This document shows, in pieces, positions 1-6,831 of a stretch of DNA of 11,824 bases (positions are counted from its first letter, which is position 1; each line of letters opens with the position of its first letter). The DNA comes from JAFMKE01 sp047621945. GTDB taxonomy: Bacteria; Bacteroidota; Bacteroidia; Chitinophagales; UBA8649. Location: the NCBI GenBank assembly GCA_047621945.1, contig JBLHMK010000084.1:1-11824 (forward strand), read 5' to 3'. The notes beneath the pieces were generated by a model. It was not told the DNA's origin, ran no database searches, and was given only the letters and a program-made list of their open reading frames with translations. A program made the position numbers and the translations under genes.

Positions 1-77
1 AAGAACCCGTTGATTGGATTACATGATTATCTATGGCGCTAATCGAGTTCCTAAGTATTTAATAACTTGATTGAACT

Positions 78-524
78 CTAGTAAATTGCCTTTATCGTGT
101 AGTCTTTCTTGTTAAAACTAAATGAGTCTCCTGCTTTTTTGCCTCTCATTAAAGAGTAAATGGGTGCATCTGGTGCAAGGCCAATGTATTCGTCATCCCC
201 AACCTTGAAACCGTGATTAGCAATTGCAATAAAAAACTTATAGTTTTCAGTTGCAACAATTGAACCCTGAGTAACAGTTTCAGTTACTCGCATATCCATA
301 GTTTTAAGGGTGTTCAACTCATGCTGTGCCTGAACCAATTGAAGCTCCATACTGTGCATCATTTCGCTGGCAACATCTTGACGACTTAAGTCCTCTATAT
401 CTTGGGTGTCCTCATCATCTGCATCGACAGCTGATTTATAACGTGCAACTAGAGTTTCGAAGTCTTGAATGACTTGTTCTTGATATTGTATAAGTGATGA
501 TATGACTAATTCTCTATTGACCAT
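78..524 (-). CDS. Gre-factor-like protein (GreA/GreB C-terminal domain family)
   Basis: The protein is 148 residues, close to GreA length (about 158). Residues 1-75 look like a long helical hairpin, with a strongly acidic stretch at about 34-45 where Gre factors carry their acidic coiled-coil tip. Residues 82-148 resemble the FKBP-like C-terminal domain of GreA/GreB; the stretch at 120-134 (APIYSLMRGKKAGD) matches the family's 'SPLGxALLGKKxGD' segment and is followed by a short beta strand ending YTIKAIY. Gre proteins bind in the RNA polymerase secondary channel and stimulate cleavage of backtracked transcripts; whether this divergent relative does so is inference. ATG start at 522-524, TAG stop at 78-80. 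It lies 96 bases downstream of smpB on the same strand and may be cotranscribed with it. I see no terminator in the gap. It could equally be a Gre-fold anti-cleavage regulator or a lineage-specific protein. Confidence 0.62.
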   Translation of the reverse strand: MVNRELVISSLIQYQEQVIQDFETLVARYKSAVDADDEDTQDIEDLSRQDVASEMMHSMELQLVQAQHELNTLKTMDMRVTETVTQGSIVATENYKFFIAIANHGFKVGDDEYIGLAPDAPIYSLMRGKKAGDSFSFNKKDYTIKAIY

Positions 525-620
525 TTTTATTCATTTAATTTAAGATAAATCTACGAGTGATTAGTGTGGGTACAAATGATAAATGCTAGTCATCTAAATA
601 ATAATCGTTAAGGCTAAAAA

Positions 621-1076
621 CTAAAAGCGATGCTTCAAGCGATCAAGGTCTCTTCGATTGTCTTTTTCTTTTATACTATCACGTTTATCAAAACTTTTCT
701 TTCCTCGGGCTACGGCAATTTCAAGTTTAGCTAAACCTCTTTCAGATAAGAATAGACGGACAGGTATAATTGTTAAGCCTTTTTCTACAATCTTTCTATT
801 GATTTGCTTCAACTCGCTTTTTTTCAAGAGTAGTTTCCTAGGTTGATTAGGAACGTGATTGTAATGAGTACCAAATGTATATTCTGCAATATGCATATTG
901 ACAACGAATAGCTCACCCTGTCTCATTTGACAAAAGGCCTCATTAATGTGCGCTTTGGCGGATCGAATCGCCTTAATTTCAGTACCTGTTAGTTGGATTC
1001 CAGCAGTATAAGTCTGCATCAATTCAAAGTCGAACCTTGCGCGCTTATTCTTAATGTTTATGGACTCTTGTTTCAC
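621..1076 (-). CDS. smpB: SsrA-binding protein SmpB
   Basis: SmpB binds tmRNA (SsrA) and delivers it to stalled ribosomes for trans-translation, so that the nascent chain is tagged for proteolysis. The 151-residue length is normal. Visible family signatures are N10-KRARFDFE near the N-terminus, the beta-barrel segment with AGIQLTGTEIKAIR (25-38), a central PRKLLLKKSEL (79-89), and the C-terminal ARGKKSFDKRDSIKEKD (123-139) that leads into the basic tail, which occupies the mRNA channel. The start is GTG (1074-1076): no ATG occurs in frame before residue 20, and the next Met would remove the first conserved strand, so GTG is well supported. A perfect Bacteroidota -7 element lies only 4 bases upstream of the GTG, so the transcript may be leaderless. 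The gene diverges from mraZ and is followed by the Gre-like gene. Confidence 0.97.
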   Translation of the reverse strand: MKQESINIKNKRARFDFELMQTYTAGIQLTGTEIKAIRSAKAHINEAFCQMRQGELFVVNMHIAEYTFGTHYNHVPNQPRKLLLKKSELKQINRKIVEKGLTIIPVRLFLSERGLAKLEIAVARGKKSFDKRDSIKEKDNRRDLDRLKHRF

Positions 1077-1080
1077 TATT

Positions 1081-1088
1081 CAAAGGTA
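1081..1088 (-). promoter_or_regulatory. Candidate -7 promoter element for smpB (TACCTTTG)
   Basis: Read on the minus strand, the sequence is TACCTTTG, an exact match to the Bacteroidota primary-sigma -7 consensus TAnnTTTG. It ends four bases before the smpB GTG. From the known geometry the transcript would begin at or next to the GTG, implying a leaderless mRNA. I do not see a good TTG at the expected -33 position (around 1108-1112), so the call rests on the -7 match and its location. Confidence 0.5.
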
Positions 1089-1334
1089 GTAAAATACTTC
1101 CTACAGTCTGCTCTAGGAGAAAAGAAAAGCAGGAGGCTCGTATTTTCTTAATTCTCTTACCAAGTGGGAATTTCTCTCCAATTGTATGTGTGTCCTGCGC
1201 TGAATTTCGAGTAATTGGCTTGAAATGAGTGCTTTAGCTAGTGGTTTTTTAAGAAAATGTGGACTACCTAAGTGTGAAATGTAAACCCTTGTTAATGAGT
1301 AAATTATGTTTCGTTGTTAACACTAGGGAATCGG

Positions 1335-1343
1335 GTATCCACA
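1335..1343 (+). promoter_or_regulatory. DnaA-box-like site (GTATCCACA, 8/9)
   Basis: One mismatch, at the first position, from the consensus DnaA box TTATCCACA. It is the left member of a direct repeat (GG-N-TATCCACATT) whose right member, 23 bases downstream, is the perfect box. It also lies in the loop of a small inverted repeat, GGGTA at 1333-1337 and TACCC at 1348-1352. Confidence 0.5.
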
Positions 1344-1357
1344 TTTTTACCCTATGG

Positions 1358-1366
1358 TTATCCACA
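1358..1366 (+). promoter_or_regulatory. Consensus DnaA box (TTATCCACA, 9/9)
   Basis: An exact match to the high-affinity DnaA box. A strict 9-mer match is expected only rarely by chance in a few hundred bases, and I noticed no other exact copy in the window. It lies in the same orientation as the 8/9 box at 1335-1343 and just upstream of the candidate mraZ -7 element. Its role, as a replication origin site or a DnaA-responsive promoter site, cannot be decided from sequence alone. Confidence 0.6.
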
Positions 1367-1378
1367 TTGACACCTGTT

Positions 1379-1386
1379 TAGTTTTG
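1379..1386 (+). promoter_or_regulatory. Candidate -7 promoter element for the mraZ operon (TAGTTTTG)
   Basis: An exact match to the Bacteroidota TAnnTTTG -7 consensus. It predicts a transcript start near 1391 and a leader of roughly 100 bases before the mraZ ATG, with the MraZ-type repeat array falling just inside the leader, a position suited to repression. I find no clean TTG at the -33 spacing. A second, poorer candidate (TACTTTTA, 7/8) lies at 1451-1458. Confidence 0.4.
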
Positions 1387-1407
1387 CAAAATGTGAGTAA
1401 TTAGCGG

Positions 1408-1442
1408 TGGTAAAAAATGGGAATATGTGGGAATTTGTGTCA
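1408..1442 (+). promoter_or_regulatory. Putative MraZ operator: TGGGA-type direct repeats at 10-bp spacing
   Basis: Four pentamers start exactly 10 bases apart: TGGTA (1408), TGGGA (1418), TGGGA (1428) and TGTCA (1438). The middle two are identical and the outer two degenerate. E. coli MraZ is known to bind direct repeats of TGGGN separated by 5 bases upstream of mraZ, and this is the same sequence and the same spacing, in the same place relative to the gene. The array ends about 47 bases before the mraZ ATG. Binding by this MraZ is inference. Confidence 0.65.
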
Positions 1443-1477
1443 AAAGTGTATACTTTTATGACTGATTTAAAAAACAT

Positions 1478-1486
1478 AGTGGATAA
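1478..1486 (-). promoter_or_regulatory. DnaA-box-like site, inverted (TTATCCACT, 8/9)
   Basis: On the minus strand the site reads TTATCCACT, with one mismatch at the last position. It ends three bases before the mraZ ATG, so it may simply be part of the translation start region. It is listed because it is the third strong match in the same intergenic region. Confidence 0.35.
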
Positions 1487-1489
1487 CTA

Positions 1490-1960
1490 ATGAGCTTTTT
1501 AGGAGAATATGAATTGAAGTTGGATGCGAAAGGTCGCATGCGTTTACCGGGGGCACTTAAGCAGCAGCTTAATCCGGAAGCGAAGGGCCGTTTTGTGGTG
1601 AATAGAGGCTTTGAGGAATGTTTGGAAATTTATCCTATTGATGTTTGGGAGAAGGTTCGAAAAAAAGTAGAGCGCTTAAATCAATTCAAAAAGAAAGAAA
1701 GAGCTTTTATCCGTTACTTCTTAAGAGGAGCAACTGAAATAGTTTTAGATAGTGCCGATCGATTAAATGTTCCTAAACACTTACTTGATTATGCAGGTAT
1801 TGATGGAGAGGCTATAATTACTCCTGGCAAGAATACGCTTGAACTATGGGATAAGTCGAAATATGAAAAAGAACTGGCAATGGATTCTGATTCATTTGCT
1901 GATTTGGCTGAGGATGTACTGGGTGATTTTGATTTAGATATTGAGGACACTAAAGAATAG
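1490..1960 (+). CDS. mraZ: Division/cell wall cluster transcriptional regulator MraZ
   Basis: MraZ is a DNA-binding protein that oligomerises into a ring and controls the dcw operon, usually as a repressor of its own promoter. The 156 residues hold two SpoVT-AbrB-like half-domains: residues 5-50 with the DNA-contact motif D12-A-K-G-R16, and 80-125 with D87-S-A-D-R91 followed by VPKHLLDYAGI and ELWD (118-121). The second motif has Asp where the usual DxxGR has Gly. I believe this variant occurs in other Bacteroidota and it need not mean loss of function. Residues 131-156 form an acidic tail beyond the fold. The ATG at 1490 gives the canonical MSFLGEYELKLD start. The gene heads the operon, with an array matching known MraZ-binding repeats upstream, and rsmH follows after 5 bases. 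Confidence 0.95.
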   Translation: MSFLGEYELKLDAKGRMRLPGALKQQLNPEAKGRFVVNRGFEECLEIYPIDVWEKVRKKVERLNQFKKKERAFIRYFLRGATEIVLDSADRLNVPKHLLDYAGIDGEAIITPGKNTLELWDKSKYEKELAMDSDSFADLAEDVLGDFDLDIEDTKE

Positions 1961-1965
1961 GAACT

Positions 1966-2874
1966 ATGAATGAGCAAGGCTATCATGTTTCCGTTCTTTT
2001 ACAAGAGTGCATCGATGCATTGAATATTGACTCTTCAGGTAAATATGTTGATGTAACCTTCGGTGGAGGTGGACACTCCAATGAAATTCTTAAAAAATTA
2101 GCTAAAGGACAATTGTTTGTTTTTGATCAAGATGAAGATGCAATCGCAAATATTCCTGATAACGAACAGCTCACTTTCATTGGGCATAATTTTAGATTTC
2201 TTAAACGCTTTCTTAGTTATCATCAAGCGGTTCCTGTAAATGGAATTTTGGCTGACTTAGGAATTAGCTCTTACCAAATAGATGCTGGAAGTAAGGGTTT
2301 CTCAACTCGTTTTGAAGGTCCCATGGATATGAGAATGAACCAAGAGTCTGAGTTGAAAGCAAGTGACATACTTCACGAGTATAGCGAAGATGATTTGGTT
2401 CGTGTTTTTTCTGAGTATGGTGAAATTCGTAATTCAAAAACATTAGCCGCAGCAATTGTAGATGCAAGACAAAGTGGTATTCGCTTCGAAAGTACTAAAG
2501 CCTTTACGTCATTTATTGATCGATACACCATGGGTGGTAACCCCAACAAGTATTATGCTCAAGTTTTTCAGGCACTTCGAATTGAAGTTAATGATGAAAT
2601 GAATGCGCTAAAGGAAATGCTGATGCAGAGCTATGAGGTTTTGGATAAAGGCGGTCGATTAGCAGTAATCACCTTTCATTCTTTGGAAGATCGCTTAGTG
2701 AAAAATTTCATGAAGACCGGAAATTTTGAAGGAGTTAGAGTGAGTGATGAGTTTGGCAGAAGTAAGCGCTTTTTCAAGCTGATAAATAAAAAACCTATTG
2801 AGGCAAGTAAAGAGGAATTGAAAGTTAATTCTCGTTCTAGAAGTGCAAAGTTAAGAGTAGCGGAGAAAATATAA
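1966..2874 (+). CDS. rsmH: 16S rRNA (cytosine(1402)-N(4))-methyltransferase RsmH (MraW)
   Basis: RsmH uses S-adenosylmethionine to N4-methylate C1402 in the decoding centre of 16S rRNA, acting on the small subunit in the cytoplasm. The 302-residue length is typical. Visible motifs are HVSVLLQE near the N-terminus, the SAM-binding loop TFGGGGHS (31-38), the acidic FDQDEDA (53-59), DLGISS (97-102), GPMDMRM (118-124), FQALRIEVNDE (201-211), the strongly conserved TFHSLEDR (236-243) and the C-terminal NSRSRSAKLR (288-297). All landmarks are intact. It begins 5 bases after mraZ, and its TAA stop directly abuts the ATG of the FtsL-like gene. Confidence 0.97.
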   Translation: MNEQGYHVSVLLQECIDALNIDSSGKYVDVTFGGGGHSNEILKKLAKGQLFVFDQDEDAIANIPDNEQLTFIGHNFRFLKRFLSYHQAVPVNGILADLGISSYQIDAGSKGFSTRFEGPMDMRMNQESELKASDILHEYSEDDLVRVFSEYGEIRNSKTLAAAIVDARQSGIRFESTKAFTSFIDRYTMGGNPNKYYAQVFQALRIEVNDEMNALKEMLMQSYEVLDKGGRLAVITFHSLEDRLVKNFMKTGNFEGVRVSDEFGRSKRFFKLINKKPIEASKEELKVNSRSRSAKLRVAEKI

Positions 2875-3237
2875 ATGAGTGACAAGCAAGAACATATAGT
2901 TGATGAGCCCGTTGAGCTTTCCTTGGAAGATCGCTTCAGGAATTTCTTGCGATTTGATGAGAAGAACTGGTTCAATAATATGCCTTTAGTGCTTTTTGTT
3001 GCAGCCTTAGGAGTATTGCATGTGGCGAATAACCATACGGCAGAAAATAAAATACGCAGAATAAATTCTATTGAGAAAGATATCAGAGAATTGCGATGGA
3101 CATACATGACTTCAAAGTCGGAGTTAATGTATAAGAGTAAACAAAGTGAAGTAGCAAAAATGGTTGAGGCTATGGACTTAAAAGAATTGACTAAACCACC
3201 TTATAAAATAGTAGTAAAGAGTAATGAGTACGAATAA
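2875..3237 (+). CDS. ftsL: FtsL-like cell division protein
   Basis: A small bitopic membrane protein of 120 residues. An acidic cytoplasmic N-terminus (1-34) is followed by one hydrophobic segment at about 36-51 (MPLVLFVAALGVLHV) and a charged extracytoplasmic region with coiled-coil character (55-100). The C-terminus contains LKELTKPPYKI (102-112), a pattern I associate with the Bacteroidota FtsL-like family. FtsL partners FtsB/DivIC and activates FtsW-FtsI at the division site; that role here rests on position between rsmH and ftsI, size and topology, because FtsL sequences are poorly conserved. Its ATG follows the rsmH stop with no gap, and its last 14 bases overlap ftsI, which suggests translational coupling. 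Confidence 0.8.
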   Translation: MSDKQEHIVDEPVELSLEDRFRNFLRFDEKNWFNNMPLVLFVAALGVLHVANNHTAENKIRRINSIEKDIRELRWTYMTSKSELMYKSKQSEVAKMVEAMDLKELTKPPYKIVVKSNEYE

Positions 3238-5362
3238 ACGACAAGAAATAATGTGGCGCATGTGGGTCGCAATACTGGTTCCAGTATTGGCGGGCTTTGC
3301 TATTGTATTTCAGTCGTTCAAGATTCAAGTGTATGAAGGACCTGCATTACGTCAATTAGCAGATAGCTTGACTATTGTATCTCGTTCAATTGAAGCAGAA
3401 CGTGGAAATATTTATGCGGAGGATGGAAGCTTGCTTTCTACTTCATTGCCTTTTTTTGAAATCCGTATGGATTTCAAATCGGAGCCAATGACAGACAACA
3501 TATTCAATCGCAATATTGATTCCTTGGCTTACATGTTAAGCGTGAATATTGGAGCTAAATCAAAAGCGGATTATAAGAATGAACTCATTGCAAATCGACA
3601 AAAAGGAAATCGCTACTATCTGATTAAAAGAAACGTAACCTACCCAGAATTAAAGAAAATATACGATTGGCCTTTCTTCAGATTGGGTCGCTACAAATCA
3701 GGGATGATTGTTTTGCAAAAGAATAAGCGAATTACTCCTTTCGGTATTCTGGCTGAAAGAACTATTGGATTTAAGCGTATTGTGCCTAACCCAAGCATCG
3801 AAAATAGAATGGACACTATTCGTGTGGGAATTGAAGGGAAGTTCGATGAGTATTTAGCAGGTGTGGAAGGTCAAATGCTGATGCAGCGAATTTCAGGTGG
3901 AGTATACATTCCACTGAATGGGCAGGGCAACATTGAGCCTAAAGCAGGGAATGATGTGAAAATGACGATCGACATTAATATTCAAGATGTAACGGAGTCG
4001 GCTTTAAAAAAAGCACTCTTATCTAGTAATGCTGATAACGGCTGCGCTGTGGTTATGGAAGTGAAAACTGGGAAGATTAAGGCAATCGCTAATCTTACCT
4101 ATAGAAAGGAATTGGGCAGATACATTGAGTATTACAATTATGCAGTAGGGGCTAACACAGAACCTGGTTCAACTTTTAAATTGATGGCCATGGCTGCTTT
4201 ATTGGAAGACGGTCTGTTGAAAGATGTGAACGCAGAAACTGTAGATGTGGAAGGTGGTGTAAAGAAATATGCAGATAGAATAATGCGTGATGTACATGTT
4301 TTTAACCATGATACTATTACGGTTAAAGAAGCCTTTGCCTATTCTTCAAACGTGGGGATTTCAAAATTGGTTACGGAGCGTTACGGTGATAAAGCTTCCA
4401 AGTTTTATGATCGATTAATCGCTATGCATTTGCAAAATCCGGTTGGAATTGAAATAACTGGTGAAACTGCACCTACTATTCATCCACCTTCATCTTGGAG
4501 TCAGGTGTCTTTGCCATGGATGAGCACTGGTTATGAAGTTCAAATGAGCCCATTGCAGATTTTGACTTTTTATAATGCAATTGCTAATGATGGTAAAATG
4601 ATGAAGCCTTATTTGGTTTCAGCTATTAAAGATTTGGATGAAGTAGTGGAGCAATTTGATCCGATTGTTATTGATAAGGCAGTAGTTAGTTCATCAACAG
4701 TTCATCAACTCCAAAAATTATTGGAAGGGGTATTTGAAATTGGTTCCGCTCGTCACCTTAAATCTGGTGGTCAGCTTACTATGGCCGGTAAAACGGGAAC
4801 AGCAAGAATTGCGAACGCGACTACGCAGTATCAAGATAAAATTTATCAAGCCTCATTTGCTGGTTATTTTCCAGCGGATAATCCTTTGTATTCGTGTATC
4901 GTAGTAATCAATAATCCGAAGAATGGATACTATGGCGGAGCCGTAGCTGGACCCGTTTTCGCTGAAATTGCCAATAAGATTTACGCGAATGGAATAGAGA
5001 TGCATAACAGCATTCAATCTAATCCTTTAGTAAGCGACTATACGATTCCTAGAATCGGAAACCTCCAAAGTGGAGAAGCGGAAATTATCTACAATAAGTT
5101 AGGATTCTCATTTCATTCAGATATTAACTCGGATTATGGAATAGCTAAAAAAGAGAATAATGCCATGACAATGAAAGCGAACAACGTCATTGATGGCCTT
5201 GTACCTAATTTGATTGAAATGGATTTGAAGGATGCCTTATTTGTGGCAGAAAATGCAGGACTAAGGGTTCAAGTGTATGGCTCAGGAAAAGTTAAGAAGC
5301 AAAGCTTAACAGCAGGAGGAAATTTTACTCAAGGACAAACTATAACTGTAGAATTGTTTTGA
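3224..5362 (+). CDS. ftsI: Septal class B penicillin-binding protein (FtsI/PBP3-type transpeptidase) with C-terminal PASTA domain
   Basis: FtsI cross-links peptidoglycan at the septum as partner of the FtsW polymerase. A short cytoplasmic N-terminus and one membrane anchor (about 13-30) lead to the PBP dimer/pedestal region, opening with the ERGNIYAEDG motif at 59-68. The transpeptidase domain (about 250-590) shows all three active-site motifs: S316-T-F-K319 (nucleophile Ser316), S374-S-N376, and K523-T-G525. Residues about 655-712 form a single PASTA domain, seen in many Bacteroidota and Gram-positive septal PBPs but absent from E. coli FtsI (588 residues, against 712 here). The ATG at 3224 lies inside the end of the FtsL-like gene, a 14-base overlap. 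The TGA stop overlaps the TTG start of murE by 4 bases. Intact. Confidence 0.95.
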   Translation: MSTNKRQEIMWRMWVAILVPVLAGFAIVFQSFKIQVYEGPALRQLADSLTIVSRSIEAERGNIYAEDGSLLSTSLPFFEIRMDFKSEPMTDNIFNRNIDSLAYMLSVNIGAKSKADYKNELIANRQKGNRYYLIKRNVTYPELKKIYDWPFFRLGRYKSGMIVLQKNKRITPFGILAERTIGFKRIVPNPSIENRMDTIRVGIEGKFDEYLAGVEGQMLMQRISGGVYIPLNGQGNIEPKAGNDVKMTIDINIQDVTESALKKALLSSNADNGCAVVMEVKTGKIKAIANLTYRKELGRYIEYYNYAVGANTEPGSTFKLMAMAALLEDGLLKDVNAETVDVEGGVKKYADRIMRDVHVFNHDTITVKEAFAYSSNVGISKLVTERYGDKASKFYDRLIAMHLQNPVGIEITGETAPTIHPPSSWSQVSLPWMSTGYEVQMSPLQILTFYNAIANDGKMMKPYLVSAIKDLDEVVEQFDPIVIDKAVVSSSTVHQLQKLLEGVFEIGSARHLKSGGQLTMAGKTGTARIANATTQYQDKIYQASFAGYFPADNPLYSCIVVINNPKNGYYGGAVAGPVFAEIANKIYANGIEMHNSIQSNPLVSDYTIPRIGNLQSGEAEIIYNKLGFSFHSDINSDYGIAKKENNAMTMKANNVIDGLVPNLIEMDLKDALFVAENAGLRVQVYGSGKVKKQSLTAGGNFTQGQTITVELF

Positions 5363-6825
5363 AAAACTTACAAGACATATTAATTGGCATAAAAGTCAAA
5401 GAGATCATTGGAGAAACGAATGTAGATATCCAAAGTTTGACGCTTGATTCGCGAGAGCTTCAAAAAGGCACCTTATTTACTGCGATTAAGGGAAGTCAAA
5501 CAGATGGACATGCCTATATTTCTCAAGTAGAAGAAAGCGGCGCTAAAGCAATTATCTGTGAGATTTTACCAGCTAGTGTATCTGAAACTTGTACCTATAT
5601 AGTTGTAGAAAATTCTTCAAAAGCATTAGGACGTGCAGCTTCTAACTTTTATGATAACCCTTCTGAAAAACTGAAATTGCTTGCCATAACAGGTACGAAC
5701 GGAAAAACATCCATCGCAACTATGTTGTTTCAGTTGTTTGGGAAATTGGGATACATGTGTGGATTGCTTTCTACCGTGGAGAATAAGATAGGCAACAAAA
5801 TAATACCAGCCACTCATACAACTCCTCACCCCATTGCCATTAATGCATTGTTGGCTGAAATGCTAGAGCAAGGTTGCTCATATTGCTTTATGGAAGCAAG
5901 CTCTCACGCTATTGTTCAGCAAAGAACTTACGGCCTAGATATTGACGGGGCCATATTTACCAACTTAACCCATGACCATTTAGACTACCATAAAACTTTT
6001 AAAGAATACTTAAAAGCCAAGAAAGGCTTATTTGATCAGTTAGGGAAAAATGCATTTGCCTTGAGTAATGCCGATGATAAAAACGGCTTGGTAATGCTTC
6101 AGAATACGAAGGCTAAAAAATTCCTTTACGCCATTTCTGGCAGTGCGGATTTTTCGGGAAGAGTTATTGAAAGTGACTTTAACGGAATGATGCTTAATGT
6201 AAATGGGAAAGAACTTCATGTAAAAATGATAGGCGGATTTAATGCCTACAATTTACTAGCAGTTTATGGAGCTGCTACGCTTTTAGGCGAAGATGAAATA
6301 GAAGTGCTTGTTGCCATGAGCACAATTGAAGGAGCTGAAGGTCGATTTGAATACATCCTTTCACCAAAACAAAGAATTGTTGGAATAGTGGATTATGCGC
6401 ATACGCCAGATGCTTTGAAGAAAGTATTGGAAACGGTCAATCAGTTGAATACACAAAGTAATCAAGTGATTTGTGTGGTGGGCTGCGGCGGAGATAGAGA
6501 TAAAACTAAGAGACCATTAATGGCAGCAATTGCCGCGAAGTTGAGTACTAAGGCAATTTATACTTCTGACAATCCAAGAACGGAAGATCCAAATGTGATA
6601 TTGGAGGAAATGCAGGCAGGAGTATCTGTAATCGATAGGAAAAAGGTTTTGGTGATTGAGAACAGACGACAAGCAATTAAAACAGCTTGCATGTTAGCGA
6701 ATAAAGAGGATATCATTTTAGTTGCTGGTAAAGGCCATGAAAACTATCAAGAAATCAATGGAGCGAAAGCTCATTTTGATGATATGGAAGAATTAGAAGA
6801 AGCTTTTAAAGAATTGAATAAATAG
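5359..6825 (+). CDS. murE: UDP-N-acetylmuramoyl-tripeptide synthetase MurE (meso-diaminopimelate type)
   Basis: MurE is the cytoplasmic ligase that adds the third stem-peptide residue to UDP-MurNAc-L-Ala-D-Glu using ATP. The 488 residues show the three Mur-ligase domains: an N-terminal UDP-binding domain with LTLDSRELQKGTLF (27-40), a central ATPase with the P-loop TGTNGKTS (111-118), HTTPHP (153-158), and HDHLDYH (205-211) leading to the probable carbamylated K221, and a C-terminal domain with DYAHTPDAL (345-353). D404-N-P-R407 is the motif that marks meso-diaminopimelate specificity rather than lysine, as expected for a Gram-negative wall. The start is TTG (5359-5361), which overlaps the ftsI stop as TTGA. 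The resulting N-terminus, MKNLQDIL, is typical for the family and no alternative ATG lies near, so TTG is likely genuine and translationally coupled. Confidence 0.96.
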   Translation: MKNLQDILIGIKVKEIIGETNVDIQSLTLDSRELQKGTLFTAIKGSQTDGHAYISQVEESGAKAIICEILPASVSETCTYIVVENSSKALGRAASNFYDNPSEKLKLLAITGTNGKTSIATMLFQLFGKLGYMCGLLSTVENKIGNKIIPATHTTPHPIAINALLAEMLEQGCSYCFMEASSHAIVQQRTYGLDIDGAIFTNLTHDHLDYHKTFKEYLKAKKGLFDQLGKNAFALSNADDKNGLVMLQNTKAKKFLYAISGSADFSGRVIESDFNGMMLNVNGKELHVKMIGGFNAYNLLAVYGAATLLGEDEIEVLVAMSTIEGAEGRFEYILSPKQRIVGIVDYAHTPDALKKVLETVNQLNTQSNQVICVVGCGGDRDKTKRPLMAAIAAKLSTKAIYTSDNPRTEDPNVILEEMQAGVSVIDRKKVLVIENRRQAIKTACMLANKEDIILVAGKGHENYQEINGAKAHFDDMEELEEAFKELNK

Positions 6826-6831
6826 ATCATT

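Larger units (their letters stand above)
1077..1489. other. 413-base divergent non-coding control region between smpB and mraZ
   Basis: This is the longest non-coding stretch in the window; the other gaps, apart from the murD-ftsW insert, are under 100 bases. It separates the leftward smpB from the rightward mraZ operon. The left half (1089-1250) holds nothing I can name. The right half (about 1258-1489) is dense in signals: a direct repeat GG-N-TATCCACATT at 1333-1345 and 1356-1368 containing DnaA-type boxes, a TAGTTTTG -7 match at 1379-1386, a 10-bp-periodic TGGGA array at 1408-1442, and an inverted DnaA-like box at 1478-1486. A heptamer TTGTTAA is repeated at 1289-1295 and 1314-1320. AT-rich tracts are present at about 1242-1258 and 1464-1477. 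I see no RNA gene and no convincing terminator hairpin here. Confidence 0.7.

Noticed and set aside
1..42. Possible C-terminal end of a plus-strand gene (a 13-codon open frame ending in TAA at 40-42).
   Set aside because: Thirteen codons at a window edge cannot be identified; the neighbouring sequence would be needed.
658..846. Antisense frames over smpB, rsmH, mraY and ftsW as genes.
   Set aside because: They lie entirely within well supported genes on the other strand, show low-complexity composition typical of antisense reading, and match no family.
1225..1284. Small plus-strand reading frame of 19 codons in the smpB-mraZ gap.
   Set aside because: Very short, no start-region signal, no recognisable similarity, and it precedes the likely mraZ promoter.
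1271..1324. Imperfect inverted repeat (AGTGT at 1271-1275 with ACACT at 1320-1324) as a hairpin or operator.
   Set aside because: The stem is short with a bulge and the loop is over 40 bases, so it is not convincing as a terminator or riboswitch.
1367..1372. TTGACA hexamer as a sigma-70 -35 element for mraZ.
   Set aside because: No TATAAT-like sequence lies at 16-18 bases downstream, and this phylum does not use that promoter grammar.
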